Notes: a model not told the origin generated them from the sequence alone. DNA of 50,433 bases from Flavobacterium aurantiibacter (GCF_002251775.1 NZ_NOXX01000195.1:1-50433), one strand, 5' to 3'; numbered from the stretch's first letter, positions 1 through 10,933 are shown. A program made the numbers and translations.

Positions 1-835
1 TATAGGTAACCGTATCGTCGGTCGGATCGTTTGGTGTACCGCCGTCGTTGATTGTTACTGTACCGTTAGCTCCCTGAGTAACTTGGATCGTACCGGTGTT
101 TGGTCCGTCACCGCCAAAGTTGTCGTTCGCCAGTACGGTGATCGTCGTTGGCGTGTCCTCTGCGGTAGTAGCCGTATCGTTAACCGCCGTCGGAGTATCT
201 ACCGATGCCCCGTCTGGAGTAACGGTAACACTTACCGTAGCGGTAGAGCTGTCCCCGTTGCTGTCGGTGATCGTGTAAGTGAAGCTGTCCGAGCCGTTGA
301 AGTTCGCGTTCGGAATATAGGTAACCGTATCGTCGGTCGGATCGTTTGGTGTACCGCCGTCGTTGATTGTTACTGTACCGTTAGCTCCCTGAGTAACTTG
401 GATCGTACCGGTGTTTGGTCCGTCACCGCCAAAGTTGTCGTTCGCCAGTACGGTGATCGTCGTTGGCGTGTCCTCTGCGGTAGTAGCCGTATCGTTAACC
501 GCCGTCGGAGTATCTACCGATGCCCCGTCTGGAGTAACGGTAACACTTACCGTAGCGGTAGAGCTGTCCCCGTTGCTGTCGGTGATCGTGTAAGTGAAGC
601 TGTCCGAGCCGTTGAAGTTCGCGTTCGGAATATAGGTAACCGTATCGTCGGTCGGATCGTTTGGTGTACCGCCGTCGTTGATTGTTACTGTACCGTTAGC
701 TCCCTGAGTAACTTGGATCGTACCGGTGTTTGGTCCGTCACCGCCAAAGTTGTCGTTCGCCAGTACGGTGATCGTCGTTGGCGTGTCCTCTGCGGTAGTA
801 GCCGTATCGTTAACCGCCGTCGGAGTATCTACCGA
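1..835 (-). repeat. Perfect 315-bp tandem repeats encoding 105-residue Ig-like units
   Basis: Two complete copies (1-315, 316-630) and about two thirds of a third (631-835) are identical base for base as far as I can compare them. The period is exactly 105 codons, so the minus-strand frame stays open throughout. One unit reads with motifs such as [32 protein letters not shown] and [17 protein letters not shown], typical of bacterial cadherin/Ig-like adhesin repeats ('tandem-95' type). The array is visibly richer in G and C than its flanks and runs off the left window edge, so the copy number is unknown. Confidence 0.95.
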
Positions 836-1099
836 ACTCGCATCTGGAGTAACTGTAATCGATAATACGGCTATGTCAGAGGCAATACCGTCTGACAAGG
901 TATAAGTGATGGCAGGTAGTGCGCCATTAAAATTAGGAGTTGGGATGAAAGAATAGCTACCATCTGCATTAATCGTAACTGAACCTTCTACAATATTAGC
1001 AGTTGTTCCCGCAATGTAAGTCACTCCGTTAATAACAAACTGAGTTATAAAGAGAGGATCTAAATCAATATCCGAATCATTAACAATTAAATCGTTAGG
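1..1099 (-). CDS. Shifted-frame continuation of giant Ig-like repeat adhesin (partial)
   Basis: About 366 minus-strand codons are open from 1099 to the window edge, with no stop and no plausible start of their own. The first residues ([16 protein letters not shown], then an Ig-like unit with [20 protein letters not shown]) continue the fold that is cut off in the upstream frame ([13 protein letters not shown]). The 105-residue repeats follow. I read this as the C-terminal part of the protein starting at 6819, separated by a one-base frame change at 1098-1101. No C-terminal sorting domain can be seen because the frame runs out of the window. Whether it is translated depends on whether the frame break is real. 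Confidence 0.8.
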
Positions 1100-4000
1100 G
1101 GAACACCATTAGATACGATAAGATTTCCATCTTCCAGTATAGAATTTGAATCATTATTTGCAACTGGAGGCGTATTAATAATCGTTGGTGTATTAGAAGT
1201 AGAATTGTTACCAGGAATAAAATCAGGTTCAGTGCCTGAAACTGATGCATTATTTTGATAATTCCCATTTGCGACAACTAAAACTTCAAGCTGTAAGTTT
1301 GCCGAGGTACCTGCATTTAAGGCACCTATCGACCATACGCCTGTTATCGGATTATAGCTACCTGCAGAAGAAACACTATTTACGAATTGATAACCCGACG
1401 GTAAAAGATCTAAAACCTCAACTCCAGTAGCATTACTGTAACCAGTAGCATTTGATGCAACTAAAGTGAAAATTATAGTATCTCCAACTCTTGGGGTATT
1501 ATTGTTGGAGGTTTTCGCCACCGTAAGTTCAGATGCTGGGGTTGGAATTGGACTCGAAACGCCTGAGTTGTTGGTTGAGTTACCGTCGGTTGGAGAAACA
1601 GAGCTTAAAGACGCAGTATTTTCATACAATCCACTACCTAAAACAATTGCATTAATAGTTAGTGTCTGTGAAGCACCTGGAGCTAGGCTTCCTAAAGTCC
1701 ACAAGCCCGTACCTTGAGAATACGAACCCTGCGTAGCATTTGCGCTCACAAAATTATACCCATTCGGTAAAATGTCCGAAAGAACTACTCCACTAGCAGG
1801 ACTAAAATTCGAATTATTGGACGCTTGGATAGTAAATTGTACTGTACTTCCAACGGATGGAGCATTACTATTTGCAATTTTGGTTACAGCAATATCCGTC
1901 TGAGGTATCGGCGTTGTTGTAACATTAAAACTATTATTCCCTGATACTGCATCTGTCGGGCTTACATTATTAAGTGCTGCAATATTCTGATACACTCCTG
2001 TACCCCTAACAGTAGCGGTAATTTGAAGTGTTGCTGAAGATCCTGCATTCAAATTACCAATATTCCACAATCCAGAAATGCTATTATAAGTTCCTGCCGA
2101 AGGGTTGGCATTAACAAATACATAACCAGAAGGTAAAAGATCGGAGATAATCAAACCCGTAGCATCTGAATACAATGCATCATTAGAAGCAGTAATTGTA
2201 AAAACAACGTCTGTTCCAACAAGGGGATTAGTGATATCCACAGTCTTTGACACGGCAATCTCGCTTCTAAGCACTGGTGTAGGCGTGTTTATAGCAGTAT
2301 TATTACCTGTGGAAGGATCTATTTGCGCGCCAGAAATGGTTGCTGTATTCTGATATGAGCCAGTACCTCTTACTGTCGCTGTAATAGTTAAAGTCGCGGA
2401 TGCAGCGTTATTAAGGTTACCGATATTCCAAACCCCCGTAGTTGAATTATATGAACCTAATGAGGGAGTTGCTGATACAAATGTGTAACCTGATGGCAAT
2501 AAATCGTTAACTGTAACACCTGTAGCATTACCTGGACCATTATTAGATGCAGTTAATGTGAAGATAACGTTTGAAGGAATGGTAGGCGTACTATTATTAA
2601 CCGTTTTAGTTATCGATAGATCTGTTTGGACTACAGCTCCGAAATTACGAGAACAAGATGCTGCGCCGGAGCCTGTAAATGAAACGGCATAAAAATTTGG
2701 CGATATAGGCGCTGTTTGCACAAAGCCCGAAGGCAGTGAACTTAATCTCACAATGTATGAAGCACCTGTGTAAGTAGTGTATGTAATTTGAACATTGTCT
2801 ATTTGTACAAGATCGGTTGCACCGTTTGCAGCAGTTGTTAAAAAGCGAATTGACGTGTCTGTTGAAATGAAACTTGTAATGTCAATCGGTCCTGAACTTT
2901 GAGCAGCGGCATTAGGAAATGTTAAAGTACTTAATGTAGTGTAGGTTCCACCGCTAGCATTTGAAGCTGATACAATAACTCCGTCGTTGGTATCATCTAA
3001 TGCTGTTTTTGTAAAAGTGTAAGATAGAGATGCTGTTACAGCTCCTGCCCCTGCTAAGTTAAAAGACCTTCTTGCGCCTCGTGAATTGTTGTTTTGAAGT
3101 TGTAAAACTCCACCAACAACTTGAACACTTCCAGCTCCAAAACCATCTACTTCGACTACCTGTACCCATGGATTAGTCCAGTTAACGGTTCCGTTCGTTC
3201 CAGCACCACTACCTGCTGTGTTAAATTGGTCAAGTAAGGTATTAGAGACAGTCGGAGGAACTACTTGGATTTGGTAGTCGGTTGCACTACTTTGAACTGT
3301 CGTTTCTAATGTATCGGTTCCTGAATCAAAAAGACCGTTTGTATTAACATCTCGATAAAGTTGAATAGAAGCATTTGCAATACCTAATTCTCCTAAGTTC
3401 TGAGTTGCATTGTTATTCGCGTCATTGAAAACTGTACCCGTAATCGTATTTCTGTTTGCTACGCTCGTACACGCAACATTTAATGTGACAGTAGCAACTG
3501 AACATACCGTCGGATCGTCGATGCTACAAGCTCTGTATTGGAAAGAATCTGGTCCGTTATAACCTAAATTAGGCGTGTAAGTTACTGTTCCATCTGAATT
3601 AACGACAATTTGGCCGTTAGTTGGACCTGAAATAATCGTCACCGATGCAGGATCTGGAACCCCAGGAGTATCATTAGCAAGAATGTTCAATACTCGAGGA
3701 ACATCGGTTACAATATTAAAGTTATCAGCAACTGCTGTATAATTAGCAAGTACTCCTAAAAATCGTCCCGAAACGCAATTTCCTAGAGCAACCAATGGCG
3801 GCGATTGGCCAACATTTGCTTGATTGAGCGTCGAAACTGTAAATCGACCTGATAATCCTGAGACGTCTGGTCGTGCAATGTAACAAGCATTATTAACACC
3901 ATATGTAAAACGAACATTATCGATAAATAAGCTATTCGTATTGCTAATTCCTCCACTCGTTGTAAATGAAATAGTATTGGAACCGTTGTTGTTTAATGCA

Positions 4001-6819
4001 CCTGTTGGAACGTTTAAAGTAACAGTGGCAAAACCAGCATCGGCCGCTGTTTGGCTAAAATTTATCACTTGCAATGTAGTAACCGTACTTGTAGCGCCAT
4101 TTGTAATCGTTACGGTAACAAAATCGGCTGCATTATCCCAAGCTGCTCTTCTATATCTGAAGCTTAAAGACGCTGAAACGGCATTTACCACATTAAATGA
4201 TCTAGCCGCTGTGCGGTTTGGACCGTTTAAAATCAAACTATTATTTGCTCCTGATTCAATTCCGATGGTTGTTGGTGCTGCAGCAAAATCATTTGTACCG
4301 CCTGATTCAATCCAAGACGAACTGAAATTTAGCGAGCCATCGTTACCAGCAATGCCCGACGGCTCGAAATCATCTGCAAAAAAGAAACCGGGAACTACAG
4401 AGAAGCTGTAATTTCCGGATATATCGCTCGTCGTTGACTGTATTGCAGAATCTGCTCCATCTACAGTATTGTTACAGTTTAAGTCGGTGAAAAGTAGAAC
4501 TGGAACTCCGCCTTGCAATTTTTCTCCTACATTATAAGTACCATCATCTGGTAATTGCTCAACAAAAACGCGCCCACTTACTACTGCTTCACTAGCTGTT
4601 GCCGGACAGCTGGTGACTCGTATGTTAACTCGCGCTTCGTCGCAACCTGTAGCAAATTCATTAGAACAAACTAAGTATGTGAATGTTTCTAAACCGTTAA
4701 AACCTGGATTAGGCGTATAAGTAACTGTACCATCAGAGTTTATCTGAACCGTACCGTTTGTTGGTTGGGTTAATATTTGAACACTGGACCTATTTAATGT
4801 ACACAAGAAGCCGGCATCGTTCATTAATATATCAACAATGATAGGCGTGTTGGGTTCCGTTACTTCAACATCGTCGTTAGCTATAACTAGAAAATTCAAA
4901 CATTTCGGCTGCATAACTGTACCAACATCTAGTCCTAGTAGAGCAGCAGAATTACTATTTACCGCAAAAGCTGTGGAAGCATCTTGTCCATAAACAGTTG
5001 CTAAAGGTTGGCCACATGAGAAAACAGCGATCCCCCCTTGATTACCATCGGCAGTATCAAAAATTTTAACCTGCTCAAGTGGGTCAAGATTTACAACAAA
5101 GTCAAACGGAAGTCCGCACGAGTTGATTCCAAGAGTCCCTGGCACACTTAAATTACCGTCGAACTTAACGAAAACGTCTGTAGCGACATTACCGGCATTA
5201 GTAACCCATATTGGGTTTCCGTTATTGGCTGGTGCATTCGTAGTAGAGCCAGGCGCCCATGCGATACTCGAGAAATTGGTTAGACGCTCTGCCGCAATTA
5301 ATGTAAATGCCCAGTCGAAACCAGATCCCGCCGAATCATCATCTATTACCTGAATGGCAGTATAAGATTCGCCGCCTGCACTTTGGAATCTATAACCACT
5401 TGTTCCTGTCAATGCAAGGAAAGAAGATGAACTCGCGGGAACTACTACATTGCCACTAGTTGTACTATTAGTCCAATTGACAGTAATTGGTGCTGCAAGA
5501 GGGTTATAGAAGTAAACTCTTGTTGGCGCAGTAGCAAAATTCTGATCCGAAACAGGAGTATAGTATGTATCGCCAAAAAATAATGATTGGAAAATGTTAA
5601 TGTTTCTAGTTCCAAAGTTATCCAACCCTCCAAACAGTACGTCGACACCTACAGGTTGTGTTGCTGTAATTACAGCTCCAGTCTTCAAATCGTTTGCAAG
5701 ATTGACATTACCCTCTTTAGCAAGATTAGTATCTCCAACTGAATTTCCACCAGAACCATCGTAAAACCATACTTCTCCTTCATTAAGCACCCGGGTAACA
5801 TCAACTGTACCATCTCCATCATAATCAAGCGAGACCGTTGTATTGTTAAATTGCGCACGAATAAATGCAGCCGTGTATCTAAAAGCATAACTTGTAGGAT
5901 TGGTCAATGGAACAGCGAGATCCTCACCGAAGCCAATCACGAATAAATTTCCAAATCGCGTTGTATCGTAAACATCAGTCTTAGCTGATTGAAATCCAAA
6001 ATTAGTATTATCACCCGTTACCTTTGAAACAGCAATATCGTTTGAAGAATATAATTTGTCTCGACCATCAAAATGAATATCTGCTAAAGGAGCTGCGGTT
6101 CCTCTCGAAGCGTCATAAGCGAAAGCATTATCAAGTACGATGCTAGCACCAGCAGGAAGTATATCGGTAGGATACCCGGGAGCAACCCCGTTATTCAGGT
6201 TTCCATCTCCCCAAACGAGGGTCGAAGCTTGCGTGGGTAACGATATATTTGATTCGTAACCGTCTTCCCAGTGATCATAAGTAATAATAACATTAGGATA
6301 CGGGCTTTTGATACTTGTTACATTCCTTACGGTATTTGTTAAAGCATTATTACCTATAACATTCGAAGCTCTTCTAAACGCATCCCACAAATCGCGTTCT
6401 GGAAAAGGCATGTAAAAAGTTTTTGCTCTATTAGCCTCAAAACAAGGATCGATGAAGGATTCGTTTACAACTACAGAAACATCAGCTTCGTCACAAATTG
6501 GCACAGGCGTTGTAAAATCGCACACTTGGTAACTGAAGGAGTCGTTACCCGTGTAGTTACCGTTTGGCAAGTAGGTAATTATTCCAGAAGGAGATATTTG
6601 CAAGATACCGCCCACAGGAAACGACGTAACAACAATCGATGCCGGATTAATATTTCCAGTATCATTTGCTAGCACGTTTATCGCTAAAGGTTTCCCTTGC
6701 GGTGTTATTCCACTATCATCGTTAGCAACAACTTGTGAATAGGATTTTTCAGCTTGCAAGCCAAATGCAATCACCGAAATAAAAATCAACGCCTTTGTAG
6801 ATTGTAAAAATTTGTACAT
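1087..6819 (-). CDS. Giant secreted surface protein with Ig-like, SdrD_B-like and DUF11 repeats; C-terminus frameshifted
   Basis: The open frame can be extended upstream to 6891, but the ATG at 6819 gives a classical signal peptide ([20 protein letters not shown], ending near SYSQ), so I prefer it (about 1910 residues). Approximate layout: an Ig-like repeat at 30-120; a long region I cannot assign firmly (125-640); an Ig-like repeat at 643-736; an SdrD_B-like domain ([13 protein letters not shown]...[10 protein letters not shown]) at 740-815; an Ig-like repeat at 1033-1113; a second SdrD_B-like domain at 1118-1193; and four DUF11 repeats (for example [13 protein letters not shown]...[13 protein letters not shown]) at 1400-1876. 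The frame ends at TAA 1087-1089 inside another Ig-like repeat and continues in the shifted frame. The likely role is an outer-surface adhesin or matrix protein. Domain identities are family pattern recognition; the ligand is unknown. Confidence 0.85.
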   Translation of the reverse strand: MYKFLQSTKALIFISVIAFGLQAEKSYSQVVANDDSGITPQGKPLAINVLANDTGNINPASIVVTSFPVGGILQISPSGIITYLPNGNYTGNDSFSYQVCDFTTPVPICDEADVSVVVNESFIDPCFEANRAKTFYMPFPERDLWDAFRRASNVIGNNALTNTVRNVTSIKSPYPNVIITYDHWEDGYESNISLPTQASTLVWGDGNLNNGVAPGYPTDILPAGASIVLDNAFAYDASRGTAAPLADIHFDGRDKLYSSNDIAVSKVTGDNTNFGFQSAKTDVYDTTRFGNLFVIGFGEDLAVPLTNPTSYAFRYTAAFIRAQFNNTTVSLDYDGDGTVDVTRVLNEGEVWFYDGSGGNSVGDTNLAKEGNVNLANDLKTGAVITATQPVGVDVLFGGLDNFGTRNINIFQSLFFGDTYYTPVSDQNFATAPTRVYFYNPLAAPITVNWTNSTTSGNVVVPASSSSFLALTGTSGYRFQSAGGESYTAIQVIDDDSAGSGFDWAFTLIAAERLTNFSSIAWAPGSTTNAPANNGNPIWVTNAGNVATDVFVKFDGNLSVPGTLGINSCGLPFDFVVNLDPLEQVKIFDTADGNQGGIAVFSCGQPLATVYGQDASTAFAVNSNSAALLGLDVGTVMQPKCLNFLVIANDDVEVTEPNTPIIVDILMNDAGFLCTLNRSSVQILTQPTNGTVQINSDGTVTYTPNPGFNGLETFTYLVCSNEFATGCDEARVNIRVTSCPATASEAVVSGRVFVEQLPDDGTYNVGEKLQGGVPVLLFTDLNCNNTVDGADSAIQSTTSDISGNYSFSVVPGFFFADDFEPSGIAGNDGSLNFSSSWIESGGTNDFAAAPTTIGIESGANNSLILNGPNRTAARSFNVVNAVSASLSFRYRRAAWDNAADFVTVTITNGATSTVTTLQVINFSQTAADAGFATVTLNVPTGALNNNGSNTISFTTSGGISNTNSLFIDNVRFTYGVNNACYIARPDVSGLSGRFTVSTLNQANVGQSPPLVALGNCVSGRFLGVLANYTAVADNFNIVTDVPRVLNILANDTPGVPDPASVTIISGPTNGQIVVNSDGTVTYTPNLGYNGPDSFQYRACSIDDPTVCSVATVTLNVACTSVANRNTITGTVFNDANNNATQNLGELGIANASIQLYRDVNTNGLFDSGTDTLETTVQSSATDYQIQVVPPTVSNTLLDQFNTAGSGAGTNGTVNWTNPWVQVVEVDGFGAGSVQVVGGVLQLQNNNSRGARRSFNLAGAGAVTASLSYTFTKTALDDTNDGVIVSASNASGGTYTTLSTLTFPNAAAQSSGPIDITSFISTDTSIRFLTTAANGATDLVQIDNVQITYTTYTGASYIVRLSSLPSGFVQTAPISPNFYAVSFTGSGAASCSRNFGAVVQTDLSITKTVNNSTPTIPSNVIFTLTASNNGPGNATGVTVNDLLPSGYTFVSATPSLGSYNSTTGVWNIGNLNNAASATLTITATVRGTGSYQNTATISGAQIDPSTGNNTAINTPTPVLRSEIAVSKTVDITNPLVGTDVVFTITASNDALYSDATGLIISDLLPSGYVFVNANPSAGTYNSISGLWNIGNLNAGSSATLQITATVRGTGVYQNIAALNNVSPTDAVSGNNSFNVTTTPIPQTDIAVTKIANSNAPSVGSTVQFTIQASNNSNFSPASGVVLSDILPNGYNFVSANATQGSYSQGTGLWTLGSLAPGASQTLTINAIVLGSGLYENTASLSSVSPTDGNSTNNSGVSSPIPTPASELTVAKTSNNNTPRVGDTIIFTLVASNATGYSNATGVEVLDLLPSGYQFVNSVSSAGSYNPITGVWSIGALNAGTSANLQLEVLVVANGNYQNNASVSGTEPDFIPGNNSTSNTPTIINTPPVANNDSNSILEDGNLIVSNGVPLTI

Positions 6820-7234
6820 ATGTATCAAATAATATTGTCCTTCAGTTCCTAAAAAACTTTCTGTCATAAAGACAAAAAGTGGAGACATCAAGTCTTAAAA
6901 ACCTGATATCCAATTATTAAAATTAAATAACCCTTCTCGTTAGAATAGGTCATTTATCACAAAATAACTAAGTTCCAAATCTTTTTTCAAGACCATTCAA
7001 AACTCACATCAAACGGTTCTTAACAATTTTAACACTTCTCAAACCCTAGCTCAGAATTAGCTTCCGAAGACCTTACGACAACCTCTCGGAAAACCGCGTC
7101 AATTCAACATAAATTAAACGCGACAAGCTAGTGTTTTACAAAAAAGTTGATTACCTTAGTTTCAATTAACAAAATTACTTTTCTTAATTTTTTTAACAAT
7201 TTTGAATTTGTAGTATTTTATCTACACAGTACAT
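6820..7234. other. Divergent intergenic region between adhesin and sensor kinase
   Basis: This stretch lies between the two divergent genes and is AT-rich. I see no convincing ORF or RNA gene in it. A 24-codon upstream extension of the adhesin frame occupies 6820-6891 but looks non-coding. A well-formed promoter for the kinase sits at its right end (7207-7237). I could not find an equally good one for the adhesin. Confidence 0.6.
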
Positions 7235-7237
7235 TTG
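7207..7237 (+). promoter_or_regulatory. Bacteroidota-type promoter (TTTG-N19-TACATTTG)
   Basis: TTTG at 7207-7210, a 19-base spacer and TACATTTG at 7230-7237 match the TTG / TAnnTTTG consensus of the Bacteroidota housekeeping sigma factor. The -7 element ends only three bases before the GTG candidate start of the kinase, which would imply a nearly leaderless mRNA or a later start. Confidence 0.5.
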
Positions 7238-7240
7238 AAT

Positions 7241-7531
7241 GTGAAACATAACATTAGGATAATACAACTCGCTATCTTGCTTTTGTCGGCAAATGTATCT
7301 GCGCAACTCGATTCGTTTACTTGGCTTGATGATGAAGCTGGACTTCCTCAAAACAGTATTAAGAGTATTGTCCCGGATAAATACGGATTTTTATGGTTAA
7401 CGACAGAAAATGGACTCGTTCGTTACGACGGGCAAGAGTTTAAGACTTTCAACTCTGAAAATCAAAATTTCTTAAACAATCGGTTTTTGTATATCGCTGG
7501 AAAAAAAAGAGATCGACTCACTTTTCACTAA
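7241..7531 (+). pseudogene. N-terminal fragment of Reg_prop sensor kinase (frameshifted)
   Basis: From GTG 7241 (TTG 7235 is an alternative) the frame gives a signal-peptide-like start (KHNIRIIQLAILLLSANVSA) and then a typical two-component regulator propeller motif (AGLPQNSIKSI...DKYGFLWLTTENGLVRYDG). It ends at TAA 7529-7531. The sequence continues naturally in another frame after the A8 run at 7501-7508. Removing one A gives GKKEIDSLFTNTDGQSD, which joins without a break to the ORF that ends at 10259. This is therefore the periplasmic N-terminus of the neighbouring kinase and not a separate gene. A sequencing error, a real mutation or transcriptional slippage on A8 could each explain the split. 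Confidence 0.85.
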
Positions 7532-7628
7532 TACAGACGGACAAAGCGACATTATCCTGATTCATAAAGGAAAACCGAAACGATTTAATAAAAAACATGC
7601 CTATAAAACTCCGATTTATGTCGACGGA

Positions 7629-10259
7629 TTGTTTGGCGAGTTTTATGCACAATGTATACCCAATGTTTATCTCGACTACGGCGCACGTCCGGTCCGCTAT
7701 TTTAGGAGTGATGGAAAATACTTTCTGCTGTTTAACAAACGGATTTCATTTCATACTAAATACGGAAAAAAACTCTGGGAAAAGCCTTTTGAATATACTG
7801 ATACCAATAGCGTATTTATGCTAGGAAACACTTTAGGCTACATTGATCCAAAGGGTGTTTACTGGGAATGTACCGAAAGAGGAATTACACAATCAAATGA
7901 ACTTCTTGGAAAATTACCAAAAGAGCGTAGTTACTTCTGGAACGCTTCAAACGACCAAGTTTTTATTATCAGCACTGTCGAAATTTACCAATTGGAAAAA
8001 AGTAGATCTGGATCCTTAAAAATTCAAAAACTCTACCACGGAAGTAAACTAGATCCTTCAAATTTGTCTTCTTTTTACTACGATGAAGCGAACTCCATCT
8101 TATTTGCTGGGAGTGCTACAGACGGATTAGGAAAATTTGAAGTAAAACGATTTAAGACTTACAAACCCGATGTACTACTATCAACCCGCAGTCAAGTTTT
8201 TTACTCAGTCAATGAGCTCGAGCCTAACACGGTTTTAACTGCAGCTGGTTATTTAATAAAGAACGGCAAGATGGAAAAGAAGTACAATTTTACACGGGAC
8301 CGTTCCAAGCTGATTATAGACAAAGAAAAAAACGTGTGGGTCACCGGCTATACCTCCATTTTTTGTTTTACTTCTAAAAGTAATTACAGTGAAAAAATCA
8401 AGGTGCTTCACACTGACGATGATTGCTCTGCTCTGTTTTACGACAGCAACAACGATGCGTTTTTTGCTGCTGTAGACGACAGATATAACAGTACGTCCTC
8501 ATTATTTATAAAGACTAAAGAATATGGATTTAAATTCGAAGAAATTGCGAAGATTCCAGCAAAAGTTAATCAAATACGTAGTCTGAATTCCGAGTCACTT
8601 TTACTTTGTACAGCTTCTGGTCTATTCAAGTATTTTAAGGCGACAAAGAAAATTGTAAAATTTGAGTCCACTAAAAATTTGGCTGTAAGAAATGCTGTAA
8701 TAATCAATGAAAACGAAATTTGGTTTTTTAGTTACGGTAAAGGTTTTCGATTGTTAAAAGATAATAAGATTTTTAAATTTCCGCTAGACGACAATCAAAG
8801 TTTACTAACGGCTCATACAGTAGTACCCGACAAGCTCGGCAACTTTTGGATTCCTACCAACAAAGGGCTTTTTCGCGTTAAACGAATTGACCTTCTTAAT
8901 TACGCCAACGGACATACCAAAAAAGTAAACTACTTCCTTTTCAAAAAAGACTCTGGATTTTACAGTAATGAATTTAACGGCGGCGGATTTCCCAATAGCT
9001 TAATCACACAGGACGGAAATATCTGGTTACCATCTCTTAATGGAATTGTTTGCTTCAACCCCGAACAGCTACAACCAAAATCATATGCTGAGAACATTTA
9101 TGTCGAAGAAGCAATAGTTGACGATCAAACAATAGACATCCGAAATAATCCGATGCTGCCGAGAAATTTCGAGCGGGTTGTAATAAAAATCGTTGCCCCC
9201 TATTACGGCATTCGGGAGAATCTAGTTTTGGAAGCAAAATTGTTTGATGGTGAAAACAGCAATTGGACACGCATTGACGAATCAGGCAAAATTGCCTACA
9301 CGAAATTAGCGCCCGGCAAGCACAAATTAGTAGTTAGAAAGCGTATTGCTTCTGAAAACGACTACAAATATCTAACCCTCGATTTCTGCGTAAAGCAAGC
9401 CTATTACGACACCGCTCTATTCAAGGTTTTGATGGTTTTAGTAGTACTAAGCTTACTTTTTGGAATCTATGTTGTTCGGATTTTCTATGTAAATAAAAGG
9501 AATGAACTTTTAGAGCTTAAGATTGCCGAAAAAACTTCTAAACTTCAAGACATCATTACCACATTGCGCGAAACCACGAACAGGCTGAACGCACAAACTA
9601 CTGGAAACCGAAAAATTATTCAGTACATCACGCACGATTTAAAATCTCCTTTACGATTTATGGCGATGCTCTCGCGCGACTTAATTGAGGACCCGAACAA
9701 AAACCAGGAACAACTGAGCGAAAGTTTTCTGGCGATTTATCAATCTTCGAATCAGATGTATGGTTTTGTCGAAAATTTACTTGACTATAGTAAACTAAAC
9801 TTATCGCAGTTAGAAAAAAGAGAACGAACGTGGGTGTACGACATTGTTATATCCAAGATAAATCTGTTTAGACCTATTGCGATGAATCAGAAAACAAAAA
9901 TCTTCAATCAGATTCCGAGCGACTTTACCATAAATGGTAATCCAGTACTATTGCGAATTATAGTTCACAATTTGCTAGATAATGCATTGAAATATTCGGC
10001 AGGAAAAACAATCATTTTTTCTGCTAGCGAACATGAAACACATAAGGTAATTGCCGTTATTGACACTGGAGTGGGAATGAACACCGAAACGTTGGAATAT
10101 TATAAGTCGCTTAGCAGGGATTTTAATAACCGAACCGATACGGTAGGAACGGGACTCGGACTGAAGATTGTAATTGAACTGATGGTGGTACTCGGAGCAA
10201 GAATTGAATTCAACAGTTCATCCAACGGAACGGTCGTTTCGATTGTATTCGACAAATAA
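7629..10259 (+). CDS. Sensor histidine kinase with beta-propeller and Y_Y_Y periplasmic region (main part of split gene)
   Basis: The nominal start is TTG 7629, but the frame is coding from about 7509, just after the A8 frame break. Restored, the protein would have about 1005 residues. Residue numbers here count from 7629. Residues 1-450 look like propeller repeats (for example DKLGNFWIPTNKGLFRV). A Y_Y_Y-like domain (EAKLFDGENSNWTRIDESG...YTKLAPGKHKL) covers about 525-580. One membrane segment (about 595-618) is followed by a coiled linker, an H-box (YITHDLKSPLRFMAML), an N-box (LLRIIVHNLLDNALKYS), a G1 motif (DTGVGM) and a G2 motif (GTGLGLKIV). There is no receiver or DNA-binding domain, so it should phosphorylate a separate regulator. 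The convergent LuxR-type gene, 11 bases downstream, is the obvious candidate. The ligand is unknown; a surface-glycan or envelope signal would be inference only. Confidence 0.88.
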   Translation: MFGEFYAQCIPNVYLDYGARPVRYFRSDGKYFLLFNKRISFHTKYGKKLWEKPFEYTDTNSVFMLGNTLGYIDPKGVYWECTERGITQSNELLGKLPKERSYFWNASNDQVFIISTVEIYQLEKSRSGSLKIQKLYHGSKLDPSNLSSFYYDEANSILFAGSATDGLGKFEVKRFKTYKPDVLLSTRSQVFYSVNELEPNTVLTAAGYLIKNGKMEKKYNFTRDRSKLIIDKEKNVWVTGYTSIFCFTSKSNYSEKIKVLHTDDDCSALFYDSNNDAFFAAVDDRYNSTSSLFIKTKEYGFKFEEIAKIPAKVNQIRSLNSESLLLCTASGLFKYFKATKKIVKFESTKNLAVRNAVIINENEIWFFSYGKGFRLLKDNKIFKFPLDDNQSLLTAHTVVPDKLGNFWIPTNKGLFRVKRIDLLNYANGHTKKVNYFLFKKDSGFYSNEFNGGGFPNSLITQDGNIWLPSLNGIVCFNPEQLQPKSYAENIYVEEAIVDDQTIDIRNNPMLPRNFERVVIKIVAPYYGIRENLVLEAKLFDGENSNWTRIDESGKIAYTKLAPGKHKLVVRKRIASENDYKYLTLDFCVKQAYYDTALFKVLMVLVVLSLLFGIYVVRIFYVNKRNELLELKIAEKTSKLQDIITTLRETTNRLNAQTTGNRKIIQYITHDLKSPLRFMAMLSRDLIEDPNKNQEQLSESFLAIYQSSNQMYGFVENLLDYSKLNLSQLEKRERTWVYDIVISKINLFRPIAMNQKTKIFNQIPSDFTINGNPVLLRIIVHNLLDNALKYSAGKTIIFSASEHETHKVIAVIDTGVGMNTETLEYYKSLSRDFNNRTDTVGTGLGLKIVIELMVVLGARIEFNSSSNGTVVSIVFDK

Positions 10260-10270
10260 GTTGCAAAACT

Positions 10271-10909
10271 TTAAATAGCGCCGTAAGTTTCGAACATATT
10301 AGCTAATGCTACCGTACTCTTTATAGATAGCTTTTCAAAGATTCTGTTTTTATAGGTGCTCACTGTACTGTTTTGCAAATCTAATTTATTTGCAATTTCA
10401 AGGTTCCCTTCACCTTTGACCAATAGTTTCGCGATTTCGAGTTCGCGCGCTGAAAGCGAAAAGAACGGATTAGTGGAAGTCGGATTTAAATCAGCTTTGT
10501 CTAATAGAAATTGTGTAGTTTGAGAAATGAATCGCCCAGATTGAATCATTTCGCGAAAGGCAAATTGCAATTCTTCTTCGGAAGTCATTTTGTTGAGATA
10601 ACCATCGGCACCAGCGCGCAAATACTTAACTGCATAGAGTTCTTCCGGATGCGCCGAAAATATCAAAATCTTAACCTCTGGGATATATTGCCTTATCAAT
10701 TCAATCATCTGAACTCCCCTACCCTCGGGTATAGAAATATCTAAAACGATAAGTTCATAAGAATTTGATTTAATTTGGTTAATCATCGAAGGAAAAGAAT
10801 TAACGTGATCAACCTGAGAATCGAAACCAATTTGTTTGAGGATTAATGATATTCCTTGCCTTATAACACTGTGGTCGTCTGCAATTAATATTTAATAATC
10901 ATTAGTCAT
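10271..10909 (-). pseudogene. NarL/FixJ-type response regulator with in-frame stop at codon 6
   Basis: Reading from ATG 10909 gives M-T-N-D-Y-stop-I-L-I-A-D-D-H-S, where the TAA (10892-10894) stands at a position usually held by lysine just before the first strand of a receiver domain. Beyond it the frame is intact: DDHSVIRQGISLILKQIGF, the phospho-acceptor Asp in VLDISIPEG, the conserved Lys in YLNKMT, and a C-terminal LuxR helix-turn-helix (LSARELEIAKLLVKGEGN...NSTVSTYKNRIFEKL). The next in-frame ATG (10786) would remove the acidic pocket and the first strand and helix. A substitution (AAA to TAA) explains the stop. So does loss of one A, because with it ATG 10902 would read MIIKILIADDHS. 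It lies convergent to the sensor kinase, its likely partner, which is also disrupted. Confidence 0.85.
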
Positions 10910-10933
10910 AAATATTCGAGTAAGTAGCCTTGT

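Noticed and set aside
1..835. CRISPR-like or mobile-element direct repeats
   Set aside because: The repeats are 315 bp, contiguous, without spacers, and in frame with the minus-strand coding sequence.
83..865. A 260-codon open frame on the plus strand over the repeats
   Set aside because: It is the antisense of the 105-residue Ig-like repeats; its own translation is Arg/Val-rich, periodic only because the DNA is, and lacks any domain pattern. The minus-strand frame gives a recognised protein.
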